From an uncultured Granulosicoccaceae bacterium (GTDB taxonomy: Bacteria; Pseudomonadota; Gammaproteobacteria; Granulosicoccales; Granulosicoccaceae): DNA of 45,262 bases. Location of the stretch: contig CALGND010000084.1 of NCBI GenBank assembly GCA_937958675.1, positions 1-45,262 on the forward strand, given 5' to 3'. Position numbers and translations under genes: made by a program. The notes under the pieces are model-generated. The model made no database searches, was not told the DNA's origin, and saw only the letters and a program-made list of their open reading frames with translations. Every line of letters starts with the position of its first letter. Position 1 is the stretch's first letter. Below, piece by piece: positions 36,556-44,605 of the stretch.

Positions 36556-37913
36556 CGTCAGATCGTATCCGCCAAGGGTTTGTACTATTTTTTGTATTAG
36601 GCTTTTTCGCCTACCTGTTTGGCCCACTGATTATCATGGCCCTGACCGCATTTAATAGCTCCGCGTTTCCGCGCGTATCACCTTGGGAATGTTTTACCGT
36701 CGAGTGGTTTTCGGTTTTGGCTCAAGACAACCGCTTGCTGACCGGCTTAAAAAACAGCTTATTTATTGGCCTTGGTGTTGTTGGCTTGTCAGTGCCCATC
36801 GGCTTGGCTGGCGCTTTAATGCTTACGCAAGTTAATGACCGTGTACGCCCTTGGTACTACACCATCGTAATTTCGCCTATTTTAGTACCTGGTGTTGTGC
36901 TGGGTATTTCTACACTGCTGTTTTGGGACCGCGTTGGTACGATGTTTGGCGCCTCCAGAGAATCCATTTTTTATGATGGCTTCTTTCTCACTATCATTGG
37001 CCAATCTACCTTTATCTCGGCCTACACCATGTTGGTGTTTATCTCTCGTTTACAGCGCTTTGAAACGGTCCAAGAAGAAGCTGCGCTCGATTTGGGTGCT
37101 ACTCATTGGCAGAGCTTTAAAAAAATTCTGTTGCCCTTTCTAATGCCGGCTATTGCTTCTGCCTCAGTGCTAGCATTTCTGGCCTCATTCGAAAATTACA
37201 ACACCACCGTATTCACTGCCGTTAAAACCAGCACTTTAACCACCGTGTTAGCCAGCAAAGTGCGCTACGGCATTGATCCATCGATCAGTGCGCTAGCCGT
37301 TGTTATCGTTGTAATCACGCTGATAGGTGCGGCTATTCACGAAGTCGTAAAAAGACGTGAGATTGCACGTTCCAAAATGGCTGCCGATGTAGCTACTGGC
37401 AAGCGTGCTAGCGTTAGCAGGCAAAAGCCTTGGTATATCGACCCTGCATTTATTATGATTTTCCTGGTGGTTGTCGCCGGTGCTGGCACAGCATTTATGG
37501 CAGGCACTATGGGCGTTGAGGAATGCAAGGTTATTGTAAAAGAAGAAAAGCAACGCAGCACCCAAGAGCGCATTAAAGCACTGCGTGAGCGCAACAAGGC
37601 AAAGCGTGAAGCGGCGGCAACTGAGCAACAAGAGGCGCGAGACAAACAAACCATCGAAAAAGAGAATCGCACCGGCACTGAGAATTTTAACAACATCTTT
37701 AGTACTGACAATCTTGCGCCGACCGAACAAGAGCCAGAAAGTAAGGTTGAAACACCGCGCACGGGCACCGAGAATTTCAACAACCTTTTTAGTACGGATA
37801 ATTTGCAGCCTACCGAAACTGAGGCTGAGCCTGAAAGCGAGAGCGATACGCCAAGAACCGGCACCGAGAACTTCAACAATATCTTTGAAACAGACAATCT
37901 AGCGCCTAAGTAG
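36552..37913 (+). CDS. ABC transporter permease, PotC-like, with extra helix and repeat-bearing tail
   Basis: The first ~270 residues are an ordinary PotC-like permease with six helices and the loop EAALDLGATHWQSFKKILLPF (read in parts). Family members usually stop near 260-280 residues; this one has 453. A seventh hydrophobic helix lies at about 299-321, then a charged, probably coiled stretch (about 328-372), then three copies of an 18-residue motif RTGTENFNN-[IL]-F-[SE]-TDNL-[AQ]-P at 373-390, 403-420 and 435-452, joined by acidic linkers. If the core has the usual cytoplasmic ends, the tail lies in the periplasm. The start is GTG overlapping the first permease. Same frame throughout, no frameshift seen. 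Confidence 0.92.
   Translation: MTSDRIRQGFVLFFVLGFFAYLFGPLIIMALTAFNSSAFPRVSPWECFTVEWFSVLAQDNRLLTGLKNSLFIGLGVVGLSVPIGLAGALMLTQVNDRVRPWYYTIVISPILVPGVVLGISTLLFWDRVGTMFGASRESIFYDGFFLTIIGQSTFISAYTMLVFISRLQRFETVQEEAALDLGATHWQSFKKILLPFLMPAIASASVLAFLASFENYNTTVFTAVKTSTLTTVLASKVRYGIDPSISALAVVIVVITLIGAAIHEVVKRREIARSKMAADVATGKRASVSRQKPWYIDPAFIMIFLVVVAGAGTAFMAGTMGVEECKVIVKEEKQRSTQERIKALRERNKAKREAAATEQQEARDKQTIEKENRTGTENFNNIFSTDNLAPTEQEPESKVETPRTGTENFNNLFSTDNLQPTETEAEPESESDTPRTGTENFNNIFETDNLAPK
37668..37907 (+). repeat. Three coding repeats of an 18-residue motif
   Basis: Units are at 37668-37721, 37758-37811 and 37854-37907, spaced 90 and 96 bp. Fifteen of eighteen residues are identical in all three, yet ten of those fifteen positions use different synonymous codons (for example Arg CGC/CGC/AGA and Leu CTT/TTG/CTA). 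The DNA has therefore diverged while the peptide has been kept. Confidence 0.9.
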
Positions 37914-37958
37914 CAACGGCTACCGCCAGCTTGAGTTGCATTTTAGTAGAGGAATATC

Positions 37959-39014
37959 ATGGCAATTAAAACGACCTGTATCGGCGCTTACCCAAAACCA
38001 GATTTTGTTAGCTTACCTGATTGGTTTAACGTACCCGCCGGGCCTGACACTTCCGACCCAACCAAACTATGGAAAGCCGCCATGGCAGCATTAGGCGATG
38101 ATGCTGAAGCCACTATCAGCCGTGGAGTGAAAGAAGCGGTTGACGATCAAGTGGGTGCAGGTATCGATATACCCACCGATGGCGAGATACCTCGCGAAAA
38201 CTATGTTCATTATCACTGCCGCCATTTAAATGGGTTCGACTTTGATAACTTAACCAGCAAGGAGCTACGCGGCGGTACCTACTCTGCGGAGCTACCCACC
38301 ATTGTTGGGCCCATCTCAGCCAAACAGGCGTTTATGGTCAAGGAATGGAAGCGTGCACAGCAGTACACCGACAGGCCAGTCAAAATTACCATGCCAGGGC
38401 CGATGACGGTTTCCGATACTAACGCTGATGCCTATTATCATGACTTTGCAAAGCTTGGCGCTGATATCGCAGATGCCCTAAGCAAAGAGGTACGCGACTT
38501 AGCTGATGCAGGCTGCACTAATATTCAAATCGACGAACCCCTATTTGCCCGGCGTCCCGCGGATGCTTTGGAATACGGATTCGAAAACTTAGAACGTGCG
38601 TTTCATGGTTGCCCAAAAACAGTCACACGCACCGCGCATATGTGCTGCGGTTATCCCGACAGGCTCGATCATCCAAATTATCCAAAAGCCGATCAAGATG
38701 CCTACATGCAACTGGCTGAAGCGATCGACTACGCCAAAATCGATGCCGTGTCATTTGAGGATGCACATCGGCCTAACGACTTGGCACTGCTTGATCAAAT
38801 CAAAAATACAATAGTCATATTTGGCGTAGTGGCAATAGCTAAAAGCGAAGTCGAATCAGTTGAAACGATCCAACAACGACTATCTGCGGCACTTGAACAT
38901 ATTGATCAAGATCGGCTTATTGCAGCGCCGGATTGCGGTTTGGGATTGTTGGGTCGCGAACTAGCATTGGCAAAACTTGGCAATATGTGCAAAGCGGCTG
39001 CGTCATTTGGGTAA
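37959..39014 (+). CDS. MetE-like cobalamin-independent methyltransferase, catalytic half only
   Basis: The 351-residue protein matches the C-terminal, catalytic (beta/alpha)8 half of cobalamin-independent methionine synthase. The zinc ligands are visible as His227, Cys229 (TAHMCC) and Cys326 (PDCGLG). IQIDEPLF matches the MetE substrate region, and DGEIPRENY is typical of the shorter family. The N-terminal half of MetE is absent, as in archaeal and orphan homologues. AGAGGA precedes the ATG. It follows the transporter 45 bp on, so it is likely in the same operon. It may transfer a methyl group from an imported donor to a thiol (inference). Confidence 0.85.
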   Translation: MAIKTTCIGAYPKPDFVSLPDWFNVPAGPDTSDPTKLWKAAMAALGDDAEATISRGVKEAVDDQVGAGIDIPTDGEIPRENYVHYHCRHLNGFDFDNLTSKELRGGTYSAELPTIVGPISAKQAFMVKEWKRAQQYTDRPVKITMPGPMTVSDTNADAYYHDFAKLGADIADALSKEVRDLADAGCTNIQIDEPLFARRPADALEYGFENLERAFHGCPKTVTRTAHMCCGYPDRLDHPNYPKADQDAYMQLAEAIDYAKIDAVSFEDAHRPNDLALLDQIKNTIVIFGVVAIAKSEVESVETIQQRLSAALEHIDQDRLIAAPDCGLGLLGRELALAKLGNMCKAAASFG

Positions 39015-39065
39015 GCGTTATTGCTTAATCGATGAGTACGCTGCACTCATACGTATAAGAAGAGA

Positions 39066-41150
39066 TTAGTCGATGAGTACAGAGAAAGCGACGACGCCAC
39101 TTTGTGACGGGTCGACTTGGCCAGTACATTCCCATTTAAGCGTGCCCGTAAAATTAGATTGCGTTTGATCAATCGGCTCGACTATGGTGCAGTTCATACC
39201 AGCAGGCTGTGATACCACTGATATGCTAGAGGGTTTAAGCTTGGTATTAGCGGGTACATTGTCATACACAGCAACGTTGTAGAGTGTGCTCACCAACGAT
39301 GAAAACTGCACGCGATAAATAAGCTCATCTTCTGGCTTGCCGTCATTAATCGTTAAAAAGCCTGCACCATTGACAAGATCGCAGGTATCTTCGGTTACAT
39401 TACATACCGATTTTGTGACTACCAAAGGAACCGGCTCAATACCCGTCACCATGTCGGTGTTGGTGTTACTGTGAGATTGCGCAACACCGCTGAAATCAGA
39501 TTCAGAATCAAGCCGCAGCTCAAGTAACGAGGAAGGAACAACACCAGCTGTACCTTCCACTTTAATTACCAAACAAATATCCTGCCCTATTTGAGCGGCT
39601 ACAGGATTGCTTAACGGCACCGCTGGGCTATCTACATCGCCGTTGCAATCAAGATCTTCGAACACTGAGTAGCTGTATACGCCAGACTGTTGGTGCTGCA
39701 ATTGCGATACTTGAAAACTCACATCGGCATCGCTACTAGGCGTGTAACGATGTGGTAGCAAACCACTCAAACCAGCTCCAACTTCGATGGCGTTGTTGGA
39801 ATCCAGCGTGGGTTGTGTAATAAAGCCAGTCGTAAGATCTAAATAGTTATTATTTCCAATCACCGGGAAACGTAGCGTTGCATTTAGCGGCAAATCGCTG
39901 TTGGCTACGGATATACTTTCTGAAACGCTGTAATGATCTGCCGGAATTGGCATTGATACTTGAACATCATTACCCACCGCATCCTCAAAAAAACAGGCGT
40001 CCCAAGCTCCATTTGAATCGGTAATCACCGTATCGCTTGTACTACCATTAAGCACCTCTACGGTAACACTAACACCCGCAATACCCGCTTCATTACCTTC
40101 GCGCGATGAGTTGTGAGCGATACCGCTATCGCCATTATCCAAAAATGCCTGACCCGCAAATCGATTGGGCGAGTCAGTTTTTACGTACTGAAAGCTTTGC
40201 GCCCCAACTGGACAGCCCGCTGTACGAACATTAATATTTGTACTGCTTAATTCTCTCCACACATTGCTACCGGGTGTTTGATACTGAACCGACACAGGAC
40301 CATCGCAACATCCCTCATACCCGAGTGTTTCAAAATGATGGAAACCAGCACTCAGATTAATCGAGCCGGTTAGTACATCTGGATGATTGTAGTTGCGGGC
40401 CCACCACAAATCTTCGTTCCAACGTTCGGTCAACGGCTGGCCATCTATGTAAAACGCGCCGCCACGACCATAATCCACTGCCGACCTAAAATTCCAAACA
40501 CCAGGCGTTGTCACTTCAAAGTGTGTTTCTGCATATAGGCCATAATTATTTCTACTACCACCAAACGTCGATTGATTATTGTGACCCAGAACCTCAGGGA
40601 GCACCGCGCAACCATAACCTGGCAAGTCGGAGGCGTTTTCGAATTCACTTCGAGCCTCTGCTTCGTTGCTCGGATTTAACGTAGAGTTTCTAGTATGGTA
40701 CCGCCAACCTGAGTTGGCGTATGTTGAATTCGGATTGGCATTACTAGGTACTGCGCTTTCGCCTGTGCTAACGATGGTATTACCGTAATACAAAAAAATT
40801 GTTTTGGGCGTGTTTGCCGAAAGGCTCGGTATTCGTATGTTCAGCGAAGCTGAATCCGCTGTTGCGTCCCAACTTTGCAGCTCATAATCCAGTAAGGTAC
40901 TGTTGTTAGTATCCAATACGCGTAAGTCAGCGCCATCTGACGTTAACGCATAGCCCGCATTGAAATTCGCACTGTTCAGATTGACGCTCACTACACGATC
41001 GCTAGCTGACGCAGTCGAGCTCACTGTGATCTCAGTACGGTAGTGCCAATCACAATCCCACCATGGCCCCGCCCAAGCGGCAGTCGGCCCAAGCACAGTG
41101 GCTAAGGCTATTAGCACCTTCAATACCTTATGGAAATACGGCAGGAACAA
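39066..41150 (-). CDS. Large secreted multidomain protein (DUF2341, PA14-like, SdrD-B-like, DUF11-like)
   Basis: This 694-residue exported protein has a signal peptide ending near AAWAG (about residue 28). WWDCDWHYRTEI opens a DUF2341-like domain (about 28-125). Residues ~140-305 look like a PA14 domain, with a WNFRSAVDYGRGGAFYIDG core. An SdrD B-like beta-sandwich follows (about 325-430), then two further beta domains, the last similar to DUF11 (about 575-694). Many paired cysteines suit an oxidising compartment. The start is TTG 41150 with a poor ribosome site, so the true start may lie a few codons later. No sorting signal or membrane anchor is seen. Likely an adhesin or matrix protein. 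Confidence 0.78.
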   Translation of the reverse strand: MFLPYFHKVLKVLIALATVLGPTAAWAGPWWDCDWHYRTEITVSSTASASDRVVSVNLNSANFNAGYALTSDGADLRVLDTNNSTLLDYELQSWDATADSASLNIRIPSLSANTPKTIFLYYGNTIVSTGESAVPSNANPNSTYANSGWRYHTRNSTLNPSNEAEARSEFENASDLPGYGCAVLPEVLGHNNQSTFGGSRNNYGLYAETHFEVTTPGVWNFRSAVDYGRGGAFYIDGQPLTERWNEDLWWARNYNHPDVLTGSINLSAGFHHFETLGYEGCCDGPVSVQYQTPGSNVWRELSSTNINVRTAGCPVGAQSFQYVKTDSPNRFAGQAFLDNGDSGIAHNSSREGNEAGIAGVSVTVEVLNGSTSDTVITDSNGAWDACFFEDAVGNDVQVSMPIPADHYSVSESISVANSDLPLNATLRFPVIGNNNYLDLTTGFITQPTLDSNNAIEVGAGLSGLLPHRYTPSSDADVSFQVSQLQHQQSGVYSYSVFEDLDCNGDVDSPAVPLSNPVAAQIGQDICLVIKVEGTAGVVPSSLLELRLDSESDFSGVAQSHSNTNTDMVTGIEPVPLVVTKSVCNVTEDTCDLVNGAGFLTINDGKPEDELIYRVQFSSLVSTLYNVAVYDNVPANTKLKPSSISVVSQPAGMNCTIVEPIDQTQSNFTGTLKWECTGQVDPSQSGVVAFSVLID

Positions 41151-41315
41151 GATCTTTTTTCTAGGTTAATCCACTCTAATAGTTATCTACCGTACGCACC
41201 TAAGCTATAGAAAAAGAGGGGTTAAATGCAGTGTTGATCACTGAAGTCATGTGGTCGATTTCACAAGTTACTATCGAACTTAAAATTGGCGAAACTTGAG
41301 CTGTTTTAATGCTGC

Positions 41316-41660
41316 CTATATCACCTTTTTAACAAATTGCGATTTAAGCTTCATAGCACCAATTCCATCGATCTTGCAATCAATATCATGGTCACCTTCA
41401 ACCAAGCGAATGTTCTTGACTCGTGTACCTACTTTCACCACCGAAGACGAGCCTTTGACCTTTAGATCTTTGATTACTGTGATGGTATCGCCCGTTTCCA
41501 AGCGAGTGCCATTGGCGTCTGTGACAAGCGTATTTTCTTCTGTATCAGCATCAATATCGTTAGCGGACCATTCATGAGCGCATTCTGGGCACATCAGCAA
41601 TATTCCATCTGGGTAGGTCAGGGCAGACCCACATTCGGGGCAGTTTGGTAAATCGCTCAT
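41316..41660 (-). CDS. PhnA/YjdM family protein
   Basis: This 114-residue protein has an N-terminal zinc ribbon with two CPxC pairs (CPECGS and CPECAH) and the C-terminal PhnA domain (about 45-114), including [19 protein letters not shown] (read in parts). It is widespread and annotated as alkylphosphonate-related for historical reasons; the name does not prove a role in phosphonate use, and no phosphonate genes are nearby. Length fits the family. Confidence 0.93.
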   Translation of the reverse strand: MSDLPNCPECGSALTYPDGILLMCPECAHEWSANDIDADTEENTLVTDANGTRLETGDTITVIKDLKVKGSSSVVKVGTRVKNIRLVEGDHDIDCKIDGIGAMKLKSQFVKKVI

Positions 41661-41774
41661 AGTGGGTTTTCATTGTTGATGGAACAGCAGTATCATAACG
41701 CAGAGCGCACTCGTCGATCTCACGCTTATAGAACTGTATCGCATTAAGCGATAGCACGCCCGTCATTGTAGAAT

Positions 41775-42242
41775 ATGCCTATGACAAATAATAAGCTATA
41801 TAGCACGGCGCTAGTTGCCGCTCAGATGATACTCATAGTACTAATATGTACTCGCGCCCTGCCCGCTAAACCAAGCATCGCTTTTTTACCGGCGATATTG
41901 CTTATCATTTGTGCCTGTGCGTTGGCTGTAGCGGCGCTATTAACGCTTCGGCTAAGCAACCTATCTGTTATGCCAGAGCCCGTCGAAGAAGGCGAACTGA
42001 TCACTAGTGGACCCTATAAATTTATACGGCATCCAATGTATACCGCGGTACTGTTGGGCTGCGCAGGTATGTTATTACTCAATGTCTCAGCGATCAATGT
42101 TGCACTGTGGGCTGTATTGCTCGTAGTGTTAACACTGAAAATTCAACGTGAGGAATCGCTGCTCCAAATTGCATACCCAAGCTACCATGAATACCGCACA
42201 CGCACTGGAGCCTTATTCCCTAAGCTCTCAAGAAAACGTTAA
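41775..42242 (+). CDS. Isoprenylcysteine carboxyl methyltransferase-like membrane protein
   Basis: The 155-residue protein has about four membrane helices and the signature of the ICMT/PEMT-like methyltransferases: GPYKFIRHPMYTAVLL (about 77-92) and REESLL...YPSYHEYRTRT near the end, which bind S-adenosylmethionine at the membrane. Bacterial homologues have uncertain substrates. ATG 41775 and ATG 41781 are both possible starts; neither has a strong ribosome site. It is divergent from the PhnA-like gene and 32 bp before the TfoX-N gene. Confidence 0.85.
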   Translation: MPMTNNKLYSTALVAAQMILIVLICTRALPAKPSIAFLPAILLIICACALAVAALLTLRLSNLSVMPEPVEEGELITSGPYKFIRHPMYTAVLLGCAGMLLLNVSAINVALWAVLLVVLTLKIQREESLLQIAYPSYHEYRTRTGALFPKLSRKR

Positions 42243-42274
42243 GCTGTTCCACACAAGTTAATCGGAGCCTACCA

Positions 42275-42619
42275 ATGGCCTACGATGAAAAGCTCACACA
42301 ACGATTTCGTGACGCGCTAGAAAGCACCAACTCAATCGAAGAAAAACGCATGATGGGTGGCGTGTGTTTTATGTATCAAGGCAATATGCTAGGCGGCGCC
42401 GACCGACATAAAGAAACAGGCATTGGCCGCTTCATGTTTAGAGTCGGCAAAGATAATCATGAAGAAGCGCTACAGCGAACGGGAGCTATGCCAATGGCAC
42501 AAGGCGGTCGCACCATGTCCGGGTTTATTTTTGTAAACGAAACAGACTGCAATAAAACGCAATTAAAGAGCTGGATCAAATTCGCGATGAAATTCGTTGG
42601 CAAGCTTCCGGCAAAGTAA
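42275..42619 (+). CDS. TfoX N-terminal domain protein
   Basis: This 114-residue protein consists of one TfoX/Sxy N-terminal domain (MAYDEKLTQRFRDAL, EKRMMGGVCFMYQGNM, read in parts). The C-terminal TfoX domain of the competence regulator is absent, so a competence role should not be assumed. CGGAG lies eight bases before the ATG. It is likely expressed with the upstream methyltransferase gene. Confidence 0.9.
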   Translation: MAYDEKLTQRFRDALESTNSIEEKRMMGGVCFMYQGNMLGGADRHKETGIGRFMFRVGKDNHEEALQRTGAMPMAQGGRTMSGFIFVNETDCNKTQLKSWIKFAMKFVGKLPAK

Positions 42620-42710
42620 TGCCTATTGACTCTGATGCGAGGGCTGACACAATAGGTAGCTCAGTACCAAGTGTATTTTATATTAGATCCTAATTGAAGA
42701 TTCTTGATAT

Positions 42711-43112
42711 CTAATCCAAACGAACCCAACCCGAATACGGCTCTAAATCAACAGCCTGTAATCGCGAGCTTAGGTCACCATCATGCACTTCTAATTTATG
42801 TTTATCCGGATCCAAAAAGTATAGCGAGTTGCCTTCGCTCTTGTTCTGCTTCCAAACCTGCACGCCCGCCTCTGTTAAGGAGTTCACTACCTGAGCATAC
42901 GCTTCACTAGGCACATTGAACGCGATATGGCTATAGTCAGTTGATGGATAGACTTTATCTAGTGTAAGACACAGCCATAAATCACCAGAGCTCAAATAGG
43001 CACCAGCATCCCACCGAGCATGCGGCTTGAAACCGAGTAAATCGACATAGAATTTTAACGAAAGTGATAAGTCACTAACCGCTAGTGTAATGTGATTAAG
43101 GCCAGTTATCAT
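42711..43112 (-). CDS. fosA: FosA-type fosfomycin glutathione transferase (VOC family)
   Basis: The 133-residue protein aligns along its length with Pseudomonas FosA, which adds glutathione to fosfomycin. The metal ligands His7, His62 and Glu108 are present, as are Thr9, Lys88, Ser92, Ser96, Tyr98 and Arg117 of the fosfomycin and potassium sites. It is therefore likely active. Its ATG directly abuts the stop of the GNAT gene and its ribosome site is inside that gene. No mobile element is near and composition is like its surroundings, so this is an intrinsic chromosomal gene, not an acquired cassette. Confidence 0.92.
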   Translation of the reverse strand: MITGLNHITLAVSDLSLSLKFYVDLLGFKPHARWDAGAYLSSGDLWLCLTLDKVYPSTDYSHIAFNVPSEAYAQVVNSLTEAGVQVWKQNKSEGNSLYFLDPDKHKLEVHDGDLSSRLQAVDLEPYSGWVRLD

Positions 43113-43577
43113 TTAACTAAACCTCTCCATTACGTAGTACCTAAGCCTCTCCCCATCCATCTCTTCTACTTTTTCATCAACAACACTAAAACCCATGTGT
43201 TCATAAAATGGGCGAGCAGTGATGCTGACTTCTGAATAGTATCGGTGGATGCGGCGTGCCCTGCCTACCGTTAGCACATGATTCATTAGTGCCCGACCCA
43301 CTCCTTGGCCTTGGTATTCATGGTGGCAGAAAAAATGATCAATCAACCCGTCGCTTTGTAGATCGGTGTAGCCGACAATGGCCTCGTTGATTTGTGCCAC
43401 GAACGGCGCTAAGCCTTTCATTCGCTTTTCCCAATATTGTGGATTGTATTCATCTGACGCCCAGGCTTCTACTTGCGCTTGAGAATAATCACGGACGTTT
43501 ATTGTACGAATAGTATGGAAAAACAGTGACCACAATGCTTCTGCATCGCTTTGCTTATAATCTCTAATTGAAATCAC
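43113..43577 (-). CDS. GNAT family N-acetyltransferase
   Basis: From GTG 43577 the protein is 154 residues. GTG is chosen because AGGGGG lies at 43584-43589, six bases upstream, and because the longer frame from 43655 would overlap the transporter gene and add 26 residues unlike GNAT. The domain starts ISIRDYKQSDAEAL; the acetyl-CoA loop is GQGVGRALM and the end ARPFYEHMGF is motif B. It lies between the EamA transporter and fosA in a tight minus-strand cluster. Substrate unknown. Confidence 0.88.
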   Translation of the reverse strand: MISIRDYKQSDAEALWSLFFHTIRTINVRDYSQAQVEAWASDEYNPQYWEKRMKGLAPFVAQINEAIVGYTDLQSDGLIDHFFCHHEYQGQGVGRALMNHVLTVGRARRIHRYYSEVSITARPFYEHMGFSVVDEKVEEMDGERLRYYVMERFS

Positions 43578-43626
43578 TTTATACCCCCTATCCACATGCA
43601 CCAATAAATTAGCAAATGCACGTTGT

Positions 43627-44481
43627 TCAAATGTGTTGACGCTGTGACCAGACAACTGCCATCAATATTACAGTACCACCCAACAGTACGTGCCAAGACG
43701 GTACTTCTTGCAATATTAGATACGCCAACACAGGTGCCAAAGGGGTTTCTAGCAAAGACAACAGCGCCGTTTCGGCTGATGGTAAGCGCCTGGCACCTTC
43801 TGACAAGGTGACGGACGCAACAGCGAACACCAAACCAAATATTAATAATATGGGTAGCTCTTGCGAGGCGGCTTGCAAAGGGCTACCGAATAGCAACGCC
43901 ACTGGTAATAACAGCAGTGACGAAACCACAGCAGGCAAGGCGGCCGTGGTTTCGGGCCATTTGCGATACGCCACCATGGTGCCTGCCATCATGATGGTCA
44001 TAAACAAAGCGAGTAGCTCCCCTAGGCCACCACCAGTACTAGCAGATGAGTAGAACACGAGCGTCATCCCAACAAACGCGACGCAACTGGCAATAGTGAC
44101 CGTTCTACTGGGCTTCTCACCAATAAAAAACCAAGACATCAACGCGGCAATCAATGGCGATGCCGAATAGACGATGGCAACATTGGCAACGCTGCTCAGC
44201 TTAAACGCTGGAATAAATGCCATGGTACCCGCAGCCATCATCACACTAATAAACAGCGCATGAACACCAAATGCCGACAGTTCTCGCGCTAACATGCCGC
44301 GCAATAATAAATACACTAAGGTAAAGCCAGCTGCTGCCAAGCCTCGCCAGAATATAATGCTCCATGCTGTGCTGGACACGCCATTGGTAAATATTCCAGC
44401 AGAGCTAAACACCAATGCAGAAACAACCACCAACACTACGCCTGCCACACGAGGCGATTTAGTCGTTAAGTTCAATATCAA
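43627..44481 (-). CDS. EamA/DMT-family membrane transporter
   Basis: This 284-residue protein has about ten hydrophobic helices in two EamA halves (1-140 and 150-284). Typical family stretches are FWRGLAAAGFTLVYL, YSASPLIAALMSWFFIGEKPSR (read in parts) and LLETPLAPVLAYLIL. Such proteins usually export metabolites or amino acids. The start is TTG 44481 with a weak ribosome site. It heads a cluster with GNAT and fosA and is divergent from a WYL-type regulator 124 bp away, which may control it (inference from layout). Confidence 0.9.
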   Translation of the reverse strand: MILNLTTKSPRVAGVVLVVVSALVFSSAGIFTNGVSSTAWSIIFWRGLAAAGFTLVYLLLRGMLARELSAFGVHALFISVMMAAGTMAFIPAFKLSSVANVAIVYSASPLIAALMSWFFIGEKPSRTVTIASCVAFVGMTLVFYSSASTGGGLGELLALFMTIMMAGTMVAYRKWPETTAALPAVVSSLLLLPVALLFGSPLQAASQELPILLIFGLVFAVASVTLSEGARRLPSAETALLSLLETPLAPVLAYLILQEVPSWHVLLGGTVILMAVVWSQRQHI

Positions 44482-44605
44482 TTCTCTATAACAGCTGATA
44501 CGTTACACTCTGTGAGCACAGACCACCCTAAAGGGCACAGCGTACGCTTATGCTACTGACAACTGCGTGTCAGCAGCGATACAGCCAAGCAACGTTTATC
44601 TAACT

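Noticed and set aside
37293..37902. Long open frames opposite to and overlapping the permease tail
   Set aside because: Shadow frames caused by the repetitive, biased codons of the real gene; no ribosome site or family match.
39029..39080. Eleven-bp direct repeat TCGATGAGTAC at the end of two convergent genes
   Set aside because: Short, and one copy is simply the coding end of the minus-strand gene; could be chance.
42711..43112. fosA as an acquired resistance cassette
   Set aside because: No mobile element, attachment site or composition shift nearby; looks chromosomal and native.
43578..43655. Longer N-terminus for the second GNAT
   Set aside because: It would overlap the transporter gene and lacks a ribosome site as good as AGGGGG before GTG 43577.
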